A stretch of DNA of 64,000 bases from Massilia sp. UMI-21 (GCA_015277795.1 CP063848.1:4898001-4962000); one strand, 5' to 3'; counted from the first letter of the stretch, positions 9,094 to 20,316 are shown. Made by a program: numbers and translations. Notes: generated by a model from the letters alone, not told the origin.

Positions 9094-9890
9094 GCGCGCA
9101 CCCGCTCGCTTGCCCATGCCGCGGCCGCGCCGATCATGTCCTTCAGCAGCGGCTGGACCCGGGCCGCGACCTCGGGACGGTATTCGAAGGGCGGCGCTTC
9201 GTTCATGTACAGGCACTGGCACATCTCGAGCTGGATCGCGTGCACGTCCTGGCCGGGCTGGCCGTACTGGCGGGTAATGTGGCCGCCCTTGAAGCGGCCA
9301 TTGAGCGCGATGCTGAAGCGGTCCTGGGCGCGTGCGATACCCACTACCGCGCCTTCCAGGCCGGGGTCGCAGGACTTGCCGTCGGCGGTGCCGAAGTTCA
9401 GGTCCGGCAGGCGGCCCTCGAAGAAGCGTGGAACGACGGAAGCGATCGAGTGCGCATCCCACAGCACCACGCGGCCGAACTGCCGCTTCAGGCGTTCGAG
9501 CTCGGTGCGCAACTGCGCGTGGTAGGGCGTCCAGTAACGCTCAAGGCGGCGCCGCACTTCCGCGCCGGAAGGCTGCATGCCGGGCAGGTAGAGGCTTTCG
9601 CGCCCAAACGTATCGACCGGGCACAGCCCCGTGGTGTCCAGGCCCGGATACAGGTTGGTGTCTTCCGGCGGCCGGTTCAGGTCGATGAGGTAGCGCGACC
9701 AGCGCGCCGAGATGGTCGACACCCCCATCTCTTCCAGGAAGCCGTAGAGTTCGGGCAGGTGCCAGTCGGTGTCGGCGCGCGCCGTGGCGCAGGGCGCCAG
9801 GGTGCCTGCGACCTCGTCCGGAATGTCGGTGCCCGCATGGGGCATCGACACGAGCATGGGGAGCCTGCCTGCCTTGAACCGGAAATCCAT
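9090..9890 (-). CDS. hutG: N-formylglutamate deformylase
   Basis: 266 residues. Hydrolyses N-formylglutamate to glutamate and formate, the last step of the pathway opened by HutF. The family's SMPHAGTDIP motif near the N-terminus, DLNRPPED and LWDAHSI in the middle and MNEAPPFEY near the end are all present. AGGAGAGG precedes the ATG at 9890. It lies 19 bp after hutH and overlaps hutF. Confidence 0.95.
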   Translation of the reverse strand: MDFRFKAGRLPMLVSMPHAGTDIPDEVAGTLAPCATARADTDWHLPELYGFLEEMGVSTISARWSRYLIDLNRPPEDTNLYPGLDTTGLCPVDTFGRESLYLPGMQPSGAEVRRRLERYWTPYHAQLRTELERLKRQFGRVVLWDAHSIASVVPRFFEGRLPDLNFGTADGKSCDPGLEGAVVGIARAQDRFSIALNGRFKGGHITRQYGQPGQDVHAIQLEMCQCLYMNEAPPFEYRPEVAARVQPLLKDMIGAAAAWASERVRA

Positions 9891-9909
9891 TGCCTCTCCT
9901 GATTGATGT

Positions 9910-11472
9910 TTATGGATGCAGTACCGTGAACAGTTCCTTGACCGATGCCGACAGCTCGCCGTTCACGACCATCAGGCGCGCGGCCTCGATGTCCGGGGCG
10001 AAGAAGCGGTCGGCGTCGTACGGCGCCACCCGCGCGCGCAGCTGGGCATGCACGTGCTCGAGGTGCCCGGAACTCTTCAGCGGACGGTGGAACTCGATGC
10101 CCTGCGCCGCCGCCAGCAGTTCGATGCCCACGATCACGGACGTATTGTGCGCCATCTGGTCGAGACGGCGCGCCGCGAAGGTGGCCATGCTGACGTGGTC
10201 TTCCTGGTTGGCCGAGGTCGGCAAGCTGTCGACGCTGGCCGGATGGGCCAGTGACTTGTTCTCCGAGGCCAGCGCGGCCGCGGTGACGTGGGCGATCATG
10301 AAGCCCGAATTCAGGCCGGGTTCCTTGACCAGGAAGGCCGGCAGGCCGGACAGGTTGGCGTCGATCAGCAGCGCGATGCGGCGCTCGGACAGAGCGCCGA
10401 CCTCGGCGATGGCCAGCGCCAGCGTGTCGGCGGCAAAGGCGACCGGCTCGGCATGGAAGTTGCCGCCCGAGAGGATGTCGCCGCCTCCGGCGACATCCGG
10501 CGCAGCAAACAGCAAGGGATTGTCGGTCACGGCATTCGCCTCGATCAGCAGGGTGCGGCCGGCATTGCCGATCAGGTCCATCGCCGCGCCCATCACCTGC
10601 GGCTGACAGCGCAGGCTGTACGGGTCTTGCACGCGCTCGTCGCCCACCAGGTGCGAAGCACGGATGGCGCTGCCCGCCATCAGCTCGCGATAGATGTGGG
10701 CCGCCGCGATCTGGCCGGGCTGGCCGCGCACCGCATGGATGCGCGCATCGAAGGGCGCGTCGCTGCCGCGTGCGGCGTCGACCGACAGCGCGCCGGCCAC
10801 CATGCCCGCCTCCAGCACACGCTCGGCCATGAACAGGCCGTGCAGCGCCAGCGCGGTCGAGACCTGGGTGCCGTTGATCAGGGCCAGGCCTTCCTTGGCG
10901 GCCAGGGTCACCGGCTCGATGCCGGCCGCGCCCAGCGCCTGCTTCGCGTCCATCAGTTCACCGCGATAGCGCACCGGCCCCACGCCCAGCATGGCCAGGG
11001 TCATGTGGGCCAGCGGCGCCAGGTCGCCCGAGGCGCCGACCGAGCCCTGCGAGGGAATCGCCGGCATGATGCCGGCGTTGTACAGGGCGATCAGGGTCTC
11101 GACGATCAGGGGGCGCACGCCGGAATAGCCGCGCGCCAGGCTGCCGATCTTGGTCAGCAGGATCAGGCGCACGATGTTGTCGGCGATGAGCGTTCCGGTG
11201 CCGACCGCGTGCGACAGGATCAGGTTGCGCTGCAGCGCTTCCAGCTGCTCGTTCGGGATGTGGGCCTTGGCCAGGATGCCGAAACCGGTGTTGATGCCAT
11301 AGGCCGGGTCGCCCTTGGCGGTGATCCGCTCGACCAGGGCGCAGGAGGCCTCGACGGCCTTCCAGGCCTCGGGCGCCAGGCTCAGGGGCACGTGCGCGGC
11401 CCAGACGGCACGCAGGTCGGCCAGCGCCAGCTGGCCGGGTTGCAGGGTGAGATGGTGGTGTGCGTCGCTCAT
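9910..11472 (-). CDS. hutH: Histidine ammonia-lyase
   Basis: 520 residues. Deaminates histidine to trans-urocanate using a self-formed MIO cofactor; the Ala-Ser-Gly triad is at residues 147-149 within [26 protein letters not shown] and other conserved active-site motifs are intact. The gene is second in the operon, 12 bp after hutU, with only a weak ribosome site, so translation may depend partly on hutU. Confidence 0.97.
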   Translation of the reverse strand: MSDAHHHLTLQPGQLALADLRAVWAAHVPLSLAPEAWKAVEASCALVERITAKGDPAYGINTGFGILAKAHIPNEQLEALQRNLILSHAVGTGTLIADNIVRLILLTKIGSLARGYSGVRPLIVETLIALYNAGIMPAIPSQGSVGASGDLAPLAHMTLAMLGVGPVRYRGELMDAKQALGAAGIEPVTLAAKEGLALINGTQVSTALALHGLFMAERVLEAGMVAGALSVDAARGSDAPFDARIHAVRGQPGQIAAAHIYRELMAGSAIRASHLVGDERVQDPYSLRCQPQVMGAAMDLIGNAGRTLLIEANAVTDNPLLFAAPDVAGGGDILSGGNFHAEPVAFAADTLALAIAEVGALSERRIALLIDANLSGLPAFLVKEPGLNSGFMIAHVTAAALASENKSLAHPASVDSLPTSANQEDHVSMATFAARRLDQMAHNTSVIVGIELLAAAQGIEFHRPLKSSGHLEHVHAQLRARVAPYDADRFFAPDIEAARLMVVNGELSASVKELFTVLHP

Positions 11473-11484
11473 GGTGCTTGTACT

Positions 11485-13188
<1,704 letters not shown>

Positions 13189-13216
13189 GGCGGCTCCTGG
13201 GTTGGAATCAGCGATG

Positions 13217-13245
13217 AGTCTAGGTTGTCTATACAACCACGTCAA
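13217..13245 (-). promoter_or_regulatory. hut operon promoter with operator in the spacer
   Basis: Read on the minus strand: a -35 TTGACG, a 17-bp spacer and a -10 TAGACT. The spacer contains GGTTGTATAGACAACC, a perfect 6-bp dyad (GGTTGT/ACAACC) at 13223-13238. HutC-family operators have the general form TGTA-N2-TACA; this one differs from it at one base. A repressor bound here would occlude RNA polymerase. HutC is encoded at 17.1 kb. Confidence 0.75.
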
Positions 13246-13274
13246 CTACATTTATCGTTGCACTTGATGCCGTT

Positions 13275-13408
13275 GTAGGGTGGACGAGGTAATTTCGGGC
13301 AATGCCCGGAATTACAAACGTCCGCGCGTTCAACAATCACATGAATCGTCACACCACTTCTACTCACCCACTGTTTGAACGCGTGGGCGGCAAAGCCGCC
13401 CACCCTAC
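13275..13408. repeat. Palindromic intergenic element, copy B (expanded left arm)
   Basis: Same plan as copy A: GTAGGGTGG at one end, CCACCCTAC at the other, inward GCGTTCAA and TTGAACGC motifs, and right-arm hairpin GGGCGGC-AAA-GCCGCCC. The left arm holds an extra hairpin of about 27 bp (GTAATT..AATTAC around CGGGC-AAT-GCCCG) between the GGACG and CGTCC halves. It lies between the divergent hut promoter side and the end of the amidohydrolase gene. Confidence 0.85.
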
Positions 13409-13420
13409 GATATCCTCGGA

Positions 13421-15091
13421 TTACTTCTTGAATACCTGCTTCCCACCCACCCAGGTTTCCAGCACGCCGGTCTTGAAGATGTCGTAGGTCGGCATGCGGA
13501 ACAGGTCGCGGTCGATCACGATGAAGTCGGCATGCTTGCCCGGCTCCAGCGAACCCAGGCTGTTTTCCTGGTGGCCGGCGTAGGCGGCGTCCAGGGTGAA
13601 GCAGCGGAAGGCCTCTTTCAGCGACATCGCCTGGTTCGGGTACCAGCCCGCCACCGGCTGGCCGGCGTGGTCCATGCGGGTGACGGCGGCGTGGATGCCG
13701 AAGAAGGGATTCGGCGACTCCACCGGGAAGTCCGAACCGCAGGCGATGCGCGAGCCCTGGTGCAGGAAAGTACGCCAGGCGTAGGCGCCCTTGATGCGCT
13801 CCGGGCCGACGCGGGTCTCGGCCATGTTCTTGTCCGAGGTGGCGTGGGTCGGCTGCATCGACGGGATGATGCCCAGGGTCTTGAAGCGCGGGATGTCCTG
13901 CGGCGCCACGACCTGGGCGTGCTCGATGCGGTGGCGCTGTGCTTCGCTCTTGGTCGCTTTCAGTTCCTTCTGGTAGATGTCCAGGATCTGCTTGTTGCCG
14001 GCGTCGCCGATGGCGTGCACATTGACCTGGTAGCCCTTGCGCATGGCCTTGGTCATCATCGCATCCATCTGCGCGGCTTTGAAGAACAGCAGGCCGTGCG
14101 AATGCGGCTCGTCGCTGTAGGGCTTGATGAGCGCGGCGCCGCGGCTGCCCAGCGCACCGTCCGAATAAAGCTTGACCGCGCGCAGCGCGTACATGCCGTC
14201 GGCATAATCCTTGAGCGGGCCGTTCTTTGCCAACTGGTCGAAATCCTCGCCGGTGCCGCCGATCATGGCGTACACGCGCGCGGTGAGCTTGTTCTTGTCG
14301 GCGTAATCGCGGTACAGGCGGTCTTCGCCCACGCCGATGCCGGCGTCGTGCACGGCGGTCAGGCCGACCCGCGCCAGCTCTTGCAGCGAGCGGTCGAGCA
14401 CCGTGCGGGCCTCGAGCTCGGTCTGGGCCGGCATGACTTTGGTCACCAGCTCCTGGGCCGCGTCGACCAGCACGCCGGTGGCCTCGCCGCTCGCGTCGCG
14501 CATGATTTTGCCGCCGGCCGGGTCGGGCGTCGATTTGGTGATGCCGGCCAGCGCCAGCGTACGGCTGTTGGCCCAGCCGGCGTGGCCGTCGACGCGTTCC
14601 AGCCAGACCGGGCGGTCGGAGACCGCGGCATCGAGTTCGGCGGCGGTCGGGAAGCGGCCCAGCTTCCAGTTTTCCTGGTTCCAGCCGCGGCCGCGGATCC
14701 AGGCGTGGTTCGCATTCGCCTTGGCATAGGCGGCGATCGCCTGCGTGGCGCCGGCCAGCGAGGTGGTGCCGGACAGGTCGAGCTGGGTCAGCTGCTGGCC
14801 CAAGCCGAATACGTGGCCGTGCGCGTCGATCAGGCCCGGCAGCACGGTGCGGCCACCCATGTCGACCTGGCGCGCAGCTTTCACCCTGGCTGCCACCTCG
14901 GCATCGCTGCCGACAGCCGTGATGCGCCCTTTATCGTCGAAAGCCAGTGCGCTGAACTGCACCAGCTCGCCCTTGGCATTGAGGGTATAGCCGTTGGCGT
15001 TGGTGATGACGGTGTCGGCATGGGCCGACGAGAGGACGCCGAGGCCGGCGAGGACGATCAATGAACACAGGGGGATCTGGCGCACGCGCAT
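13421..15091 (-). CDS. Secreted YtcJ-like amidohydrolase (amidohydrolase family 3)
   Basis: 556 residues. A Sec signal peptide (residues 1-25, cleavage after SSAHA) precedes a metal-dependent amidohydrolase with GLIDAHGHVFG as the N-terminal metal motif, VNVHAIGDAGNKQ in the middle and CGSDFPVESPNPF near the C-terminus. YtcJ-type enzymes hydrolyse N-substituted amides or imines, mostly with unknown natural substrate; here it would act in the periplasm. GGAGA precedes the ATG at 15091. It sits between hut operon and ada but has its own leader, so a link to histidine metabolism is only positional. Confidence 0.85.
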   Translation of the reverse strand: MRVRQIPLCSLIVLAGLGVLSSAHADTVITNANGYTLNAKGELVQFSALAFDDKGRITAVGSDAEVAARVKAARQVDMGGRTVLPGLIDAHGHVFGLGQQLTQLDLSGTTSLAGATQAIAAYAKANANHAWIRGRGWNQENWKLGRFPTAAELDAAVSDRPVWLERVDGHAGWANSRTLALAGITKSTPDPAGGKIMRDASGEATGVLVDAAQELVTKVMPAQTELEARTVLDRSLQELARVGLTAVHDAGIGVGEDRLYRDYADKNKLTARVYAMIGGTGEDFDQLAKNGPLKDYADGMYALRAVKLYSDGALGSRGAALIKPYSDEPHSHGLLFFKAAQMDAMMTKAMRKGYQVNVHAIGDAGNKQILDIYQKELKATKSEAQRHRIEHAQVVAPQDIPRFKTLGIIPSMQPTHATSDKNMAETRVGPERIKGAYAWRTFLHQGSRIACGSDFPVESPNPFFGIHAAVTRMDHAGQPVAGWYPNQAMSLKEAFRCFTLDAAYAGHQENSLGSLEPGKHADFIVIDRDLFRMPTYDIFKTGVLETWVGGKQVFKK

Positions 15092-15190
15092 GCTTTCTAT
15101 TCTCCGTTTTATATGGGTGACCGCGCTTCGTGGGCGCGGCACGGAGAGTGTATAGAAATTCAAGGAAGGGGCATAGCGCCGGACGGAAAC

Positions 15191-15880
15191 TCAGCCGGCG
15201 TCGTGGAAGATGATCCCCAGGGTATGCCGCGTGCCGCGCCGCAGCCGGCTCACGCCATGGCGCATCGCCACCCGGTAGACGCCGCGGGTACCCTGTACCG
15301 GCCGCTGGTTGACCGCGAACACGACCGCGTCGCCCTGGCCAAGGGGCACCACCTCGGCCCGCGACTGCATGCGCGGGCGCTGCTCCGTCAAGACCAATTC
15401 GCCGCCGTCGAAATCCTCACCGGGCCGGGACAGCAGCACCGCCACCTGCAGCGGGAACACCAGCTCGCCGTACAGATCCTGGTGCAGGCAGTTGTAGTCG
15501 CCCTCGCGGTAGCGCAGCAGCAGCGGCGTGGGCTGGCGCTGGCCGGCGGCATGGCAGCGCGCCAGGTAGTCCGCGTGCTCGTCCGGGAAGCGCGACTCGA
15601 TGCCCAGCAGCGCGTTCCAGCGGTTGGCGATGGCGGCCAGCGGCGGATACAGGGCGGTGCGTAGCGCCGCCAGCGGCGCCGGCAACGGGTACGCAAAATA
15701 CTGGTACTCGCCCCTGCCGAAGCCGTGCTGCTGCATCACGACCCGGCTGCGGAACAGCACGGGCCGGTCGTACAGCGCGCCGGCGGCCACGCAGTCCTGC
15801 GGCGCCAGCAGCCCCGGAATCACGGCGCAACCGAAGGCGTCGAGTTCGGCGGCCACGCGCTCCCAGTCGATCGGCGTCAT
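15191..15880 (-). CDS. 2OG-Fe(II) oxygenase coupled to ada
   Basis: 229 residues. Double-stranded beta-helix dioxygenase; the iron triad is H133, D135 (in CLHQDLYGE) and H208 (in RHGVS), with R218 placed to bind 2-oxoglutarate. The start codon overlaps the stop of the bifunctional ada gene (ATGA), so both are translated together. By family resemblance it belongs to uncharacterised 2OG oxygenases often found near ada. Operon position suggests a role in alkylation damage, analogous to but not orthologous with AlkB. Confidence 0.85.
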   Translation of the reverse strand: MTPIDWERVAAELDAFGCAVIPGLLAPQDCVAAGALYDRPVLFRSRVVMQQHGFGRGEYQYFAYPLPAPLAALRTALYPPLAAIANRWNALLGIESRFPDEHADYLARCHAAGQRQPTPLLLRYREGDYNCLHQDLYGELVFPLQVAVLLSRPGEDFDGGELVLTEQRPRMQSRAEVVPLGQGDAVVFAVNQRPVQGTRGVYRVAMRHGVSRLRRGTRHTLGIIFHDAG

Positions 15881-16941
15881 TGACCGGCCTCGCGCTCGAG
15901 CAGGGTGCGCTTGCGTTCGATCCCCCAGCGGTAGCCGGACAGCGCGCCGTCGGTGCGGACCACGCGGTGGCAGGGAATCGCCACCGCCACCGGATTGGCG
16001 GCGCAGGCGCCCGCCACGGCACGGGCGGCGTTCGGCATGCCGAGGCGCTCGGCCAGTTCGCTGTAGCTGACCGTGGCGCCGGCCGGAACGGCGCGCAGCG
16101 CTTCCCAGACGCGGCGCTGGAAGGCGGTGCCGCGCACGTCGAGCGGCAGGTCGAGCCCCAGGCGCGGCGCCTCTACCAAGGCCAGCACCTGCGCCACCGT
16201 GCGTTCGAAGCCGGGCTCCGCCCCGACCAGTTCGGCCCGCGGGAAGCGCGCCTGCAGGTCGTGCAGCAGCGGCTCCGGCTCGTCGCCGATCAGGATCGCG
16301 CAGATGCCTTTCGCGGTGCTCGCCACCAGGATCGCGCCGAGCGAACAGCCGGCAAGCGCGAAGCGGATGGTCTCGCCCTGCCCGCCGGCGCGGTAGCGGC
16401 CCGGCGTCATGCCGAGCGCCGCGGCGCTGGCTTCGTAGAAGCGGCCGCTCGAGCCGAAGCCGGCCTGGTACAGCGCGTCGGTCACGCTCGGCGCGGCCGC
16501 CAGTCCCTGTTGCAGGCGCGCGGTGCGGCGCGCCGCCGCGTAGGCTTTCGGCGTGATGCCGGTATGCGCCTTGAAGATGCGGTGGAAATGAAAGCGGCTC
16601 ATGCCGGCGGCCTGCGCCAGGCTGTCCAGGTCGGGGGACAGTTCCGCCTCGTCGATCAGGCGGCAGGCCTGCGCCACCGCAGCGGCCTGGCGCTCCGCGA
16701 GCGGCGCCTGCGCCGGCTTGCAGCGCAGGCAGGCGCGAAAGCCGGCCGCTTCGGCGTCGGCGCAGCTGGCGTGGAAGGCGACGTTGGCGCGCAGCGCCAC
16801 CCGCGACGGGCAGGAGGGGCGGCAGTACACGCCGGTGCTGCGCACGGAATAGTAGAACCGGCCGTCGGCGTCGCGGTCGCGGCGCTGCACGGCGGCCCAG
16901 CGCGCCTCGTCGGTATCGAACAGGCTGCTCATGGCGGTCAT
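15877..16941 (-). CDS. ada: Bifunctional Ada: transcriptional activator and methylated-DNA methyltransferase
   Basis: 354 residues, same domain order as E. coli Ada. The N-terminal zinc domain has C40, C44, C71 and C74, and accepts methyl groups from phosphotriesters. An AraC-type HTH lies at about residues 90-180. The C-terminal O6-methylguanine methyltransferase has the active-site PCHRV with Cys324. Methylation would turn it into an activator of its own operon, which includes the downstream 2OG oxygenase. The start at 16941 (MTAMSSLF) could also be the second Met four codons later; GGAGGAG lies upstream. Confidence 0.95.
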   Translation of the reverse strand: MTAMSSLFDTDEARWAAVQRRDRDADGRFYYSVRSTGVYCRPSCPSRVALRANVAFHASCADAEAAGFRACLRCKPAQAPLAERQAAAVAQACRLIDEAELSPDLDSLAQAAGMSRFHFHRIFKAHTGITPKAYAAARRTARLQQGLAAAPSVTDALYQAGFGSSGRFYEASAAALGMTPGRYRAGGQGETIRFALAGCSLGAILVASTAKGICAILIGDEPEPLLHDLQARFPRAELVGAEPGFERTVAQVLALVEAPRLGLDLPLDVRGTAFQRRVWEALRAVPAGATVSYSELAERLGMPNAARAVAGACAANPVAVAIPCHRVVRTDGALSGYRWGIERKRTLLEREAGQ

Positions 16942-17091
16942 GATGACGTCCTCCTCCAGGTAAAGATGCGCCCAGCGTAACGAAGCGCCGGCCGCAAGGC
17001 ACTCCGCGGCTTGCTTTCAAATTGCATTTGACGGCGATGCTAGAATTTGGTGTCGCGGCAGACTGCCGCCCATGCCTTCCCGGAGAGTAGT

Positions 17092-17808
17092 TTGGAAGAA
17101 TCGATCGCGCAAGACAGCACCCCTATTTTCCAGCGAATCAAGGATTACCTGGTTGCCGAAATCGCGTCGGGCCGCTGGAAAGAAGGCGACCTGGTGCCGT
17201 CCGAGCAGGCGCTGGTGCGCCAGTTCGGCGTCTCGCGCATGACCGTCAACCGCGCGGTGCGCGAGCTGACCGCCGAGCAGATCCTGGTGCGGCGCCAGGG
17301 TTCGGGCACCTACGTGGCGCCGCAGAAGTACCAGGCGACGCTGGTCGAGATCCGCAACATCGCCGACGAGATCCGTGCCCGCGGCCGCGCCCACCGCAGC
17401 GATCTGCGCCTGCTCGGCGAAGATACCGCCACCGAGGAACTGGCCGCCGAATTCGAGCTGGCTCCGGGCGCCGCGCTGTACCACTCGGTCATCGTCCATT
17501 TCGAGAACGACCTGCCGATCCAGGTCGAAGACCGCTGGGTCAACCCGGCCTGCGCGCCGAGCTACCTGGACCAGGACTTCAGCAGCATCACGCCGAACGA
17601 ACACCTGATGGCGGCCGCGCCGCTGCAGGGCGCTACCTATGCCATCGAAGCGCAGCCGGCGCCGGCCGGGATCGCCGTCCTGCTGGGAATCGATGCGGGG
17701 CTGCCCTGCCTGGTGCTACAGCGCCGCACCACCTCGGGCGGGCGGGTCGCCTCGGTGGCCACGATGTGGCATCCAGGCCACTTGGCGCGCTTTACCGGCA
17801 GCGTTTGA
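17092..17808 (+). CDS. hutC: HutC-type GntR-family histidine utilisation repressor
   Basis: 238 residues. An N-terminal GntR winged helix (about residues 10-75, with VSRMTVNRAVRELTAE) is followed by the UTRA effector domain that senses urocanate in this family. The start is taken as TTG at 17092 because GGAGAG sits six bases upstream and the protein then begins EESIAQDSTPIFQRIK as in other HutC proteins; TTG or GTG at 17047/17050 are alternatives. It is separated from the hut operon by three unrelated genes but is the obvious repressor for the dyad at 13223-13238. Confidence 0.9.
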   Translation: MEESIAQDSTPIFQRIKDYLVAEIASGRWKEGDLVPSEQALVRQFGVSRMTVNRAVRELTAEQILVRRQGSGTYVAPQKYQATLVEIRNIADEIRARGRAHRSDLRLLGEDTATEELAAEFELAPGAALYHSVIVHFENDLPIQVEDRWVNPACAPSYLDQDFSSITPNEHLMAAAPLQGATYAIEAQPAPAGIAVLLGIDAGLPCLVLQRRTTSGGRVASVATMWHPGHLARFTGSV

Positions 17809-17900
17809 GGCCAGCTGCGTGCGAAAGGTGTTCAATATCTTCACGGAACCAGGAAACTTCTTCATAATGGCCTCCTTCGACCCGATCTTGACCAGCCTGC

Positions 17901-18320
17901 ATGAAGCCCCCTTCCTCGCCCGCACCGCAGGCCGCGCCCCGGCGCGTGCTGCTGCTCGACGATGACCGCTTCATGCTCGCGGTGCTGCGCGACATGTTCG
18001 ACATGCTCGACAAGGGTGGCGGCGGCGGCCCCTTCGACGTTCACGCCGAGGACGACGCGCGGCGCGCACTGGTGGCCCTGCCGCGCCATGCGCCCGAGCT
18101 GCTGGTCTGCGACCTGGCGATGCCCGACATGGACGGCATCGAGTTCCTGCAGGCCGCGGCCGACCAGGGCTTCAACGGCCGGGTGATTCTAGTGACGGGC
18201 ATGGAAGACGGCGTGCGCGATGCGGCCAGCGAGCTGGCACGCGCCCTCGGCTTGCAGGTGGCGGGCGCCTTCCGCAAGCCGCTGGCGATCGAGCAGCTGC
18301 GGCGCGCGGTGCAATGTTGA
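17901..18320 (+). CDS. Stand-alone receiver-domain response regulator
   Basis: 139 residues made of a single receiver domain, with an acidic cluster LLLDDD near residue 20, phosphoacceptor D71 in CDLAMPDMDG, a conserved Thr at 99 and Lys126 in FRKP. There is no output domain, so it must act through protein contacts or as a phosphate sink. A Gly-rich loop (residues 39-43) is inserted between helix 1 and strand 2. No cognate kinase is adjacent. Confidence 0.85.
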   Translation: MKPPSSPAPQAAPRRVLLLDDDRFMLAVLRDMFDMLDKGGGGGPFDVHAEDDARRALVALPRHAPELLVCDLAMPDMDGIEFLQAAADQGFNGRVILVTGMEDGVRDAASELARALGLQVAGAFRKPLAIEQLRRAVQC

Positions 18321-18551
18321 GATTTTGTACAAAGCGACCCACACTTTCTGAAAAAATGGGGTATTATTCGGCACATCCCCGCCTGACACCTCCTAGCCGC
18401 CTTTCCATATTGAATTTTGCACGCAGTGCCTCCACCATTGTGTAGCAGCTAGTTATTCAATTAGCAGTACGCGGAACGCGGCCAGGACTACGCAGGTTTG
18501 GCACTACTGGCCACAGGCGTTAATTGATCCTTACCTCTTTTGAGGAACATA

Positions 18552-18878
18552 ATGAGCGAAAACATTAAACACATCACCGATGCAAGCTTCGATGCCGAAG
18601 TGCTCAAGTCCGAGCTCCCGGTCCTGGTCGATTTCTGGGCTGAGTGGTGCGGCCCGTGCAAGATGATTGCACCGATTCTGGAAGAAGTTGCCCAGCAGTA
18701 CGCAGGCAAGCTGGTGGTGGCCAAGGTCGACGTCGACGCCAACCAGGCCGTCCCGGCCCAGTTCGGCATCCGCGGCATCCCGACCCTGATCCTGTTCAAG
18801 AATGGCGCTGCCGCTGCACAGAAAGTCGGCGCCATGGCCAAGGGCCAGCTGGTTCAGTTTATCGACAGCAATATCTGA
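18552..18878 (+). CDS. trxA: Thioredoxin 1
   Basis: 108 residues, standard length. Cytosolic disulfide reductase with the active-site WCGPC (C33, C36), the buried Asp in VDFWA and the cis-Pro loop GIPTL. The ATG at 18552 ([13 protein letters not shown]) has AGGAA upstream; a TTG four codons earlier is less likely. It stands before rho as in many betaproteobacteria. Confidence 0.97.
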   Translation: MSENIKHITDASFDAEVLKSELPVLVDFWAEWCGPCKMIAPILEEVAQQYAGKLVVAKVDVDANQAVPAQFGIRGIPTLILFKNGAAAAQKVGAMAKGQLVQFIDSNI

Positions 18879-18894
18879 TACTGTTACCATAGGC

Positions 18895-18920
18895 GACGGC
18901 AGCGCGCCCGCGCTGCCGTC
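18895..18920 (+). terminator. Strong hairpin between trxA and rho, no T tract
   Basis: A perfect 11-bp stem (GACGGCAGCGC/GCGCTGCCGTC) with a 4-nt loop lies 17 bp after the trxA stop. It is not followed by T residues, so it may protect the trxA 3' end or be part of the rho leader rather than an intrinsic terminator. Confidence 0.5.
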
Positions 18921-19029
18921 ATGTCGTGAAGCGAACCGGCTCCGGTGCTTCCCGCTTCGCAGTTTTTAAATTTAACCTCGTAGTTCCCTCCCCTACCATA
19001 CTTTCCCGTCACGGGACACCCACACAAAC

Positions 19030-20292
19030 ATGCATTTATCTGAACTGAAGGCAATGCACGTCTCCGCGCTGCTGGAGATGGCCATCGGCCTCGACATCGA
19101 CAACGCAGCCCGCCTGCGCAAACAGGAACTGATGTTCGCGATCCTGAAGAAGCGCGCCAAGCAGGGCGAACAGATCTTCGGCGACGGCGCCCTCGAAGTC
19201 CTGCCGGACGGCTTCGGCTTCCTGCGCTCGCCGGACGCCAGCTACATGGCCTCGACCGACGACATCTACATCTCGCCGTCGCAGATCCGCCGGTTCAACT
19301 TGCATACGGGTGACTCGATCGAAGGCGAAGTGCGTACGCCGAAGGACGGCGAGCGCTACTTCGCGCTGGTGAAGGTGGACAAGGTCAACGGCGAGTCGCC
19401 GGAAGCCTCGAAGCACCGCATCCTGTTCGAAAACCTGACGCCGCTGCACCCGAACGAACCGCTGCGCCTCGAGCGCGACATGAACGGCGCCGAGAACATC
19501 ACCGGCCGTATCGTCGACCTGATCTCGCCGATCGGCAAGGGCCAGCGCGGCCTGCTGGTGGCCTCGCCGAAGTCGGGCAAGTCGGTCATGCTGCAGCACA
19601 TCGCGCACGCGATCACCGCCAACCACCCGGACGTGACCCTGATCGTCCTCTTGATCGACGAGCGTCCGGAAGAAGTGACCGAGATGCAGCGATCGGTGCG
19701 CGGCGAAGTGGTCGCCTCGACCTTCGACGAACCGGCCACCCGCCACGTGCAGGTCGCCGAGATGGTGCTGGAAAAGGCCAAGCGCCTGGTCGAGATGAAG
19801 AAGGATGTCGTGATCCTGCTGGACTCGATCACCCGCCTGGCGCGTGCCTACAACACCGTGATCCCGGCTTCGGGCAAGGTGCTGACCGGCGGTGTCGACG
19901 CCAACGCCCTGCAGCGTCCGAAGCGTTTCTTCGGCGCCGCGCGTAACGTCGAGGAAGGCGGCTCGCTGACCATCGTCGCCACCGCCCTGATCGAGACCGG
20001 TTCGCGCATGGACGACGTGATCTACGAGGAATTCAAGGGCACCGGCAACATGGAAGTGCACCTCGAGCGCCGCCTGGCCGAGAAGCGCGTCTACCCGGCG
20101 ATCAACCTGAACAAGTCGGGCACCCGCCGCGAAGAACTGCTGATCAAGCCGGACCAGCTGCAGAAGATCTGGATCCTGCGCAAGCTGCTGTACTCGATGG
20201 ACGAGATCGAGGCGATGGAGTTCATCCTCGACAAGATGCGCGCGACCAAGAACAATGTCGAATTCTTTGACATGATGCGCCGCGGCGGCTAA
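19030..20292 (+). CDS. rho: Transcription termination factor Rho
   Basis: 420 residues, typical length. Hexameric RNA-dependent ATPase. The N-terminal RNA-binding domain contains the GFGFLRS motif (61-67). Walker A is ASPKSGKS near residues 178-185; Walker B ([14 protein letters not shown]), Q-loop and R-loop regions are intact. Rho genes commonly regulate themselves by attenuation in the leader, for which the 150-bp upstream gap with its hairpin leaves room. An intrinsic terminator follows at 20317. Confidence 0.98.
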   Translation: MHLSELKAMHVSALLEMAIGLDIDNAARLRKQELMFAILKKRAKQGEQIFGDGALEVLPDGFGFLRSPDASYMASTDDIYISPSQIRRFNLHTGDSIEGEVRTPKDGERYFALVKVDKVNGESPEASKHRILFENLTPLHPNEPLRLERDMNGAENITGRIVDLISPIGKGQRGLLVASPKSGKSVMLQHIAHAITANHPDVTLIVLLIDERPEEVTEMQRSVRGEVVASTFDEPATRHVQVAEMVLEKAKRLVEMKKDVVILLDSITRLARAYNTVIPASGKVLTGGVDANALQRPKRFFGAARNVEEGGSLTIVATALIETGSRMDDVIYEEFKGTGNMEVHLERRLAEKRVYPAINLNKSGTRREELLIKPDQLQKIWILRKLLYSMDEIEAMEFILDKMRATKNNVEFFDMMRRGG

Positions 20293-20316
20293 GCCGTCGC
20301 AGCCTGTTGCGCGATG

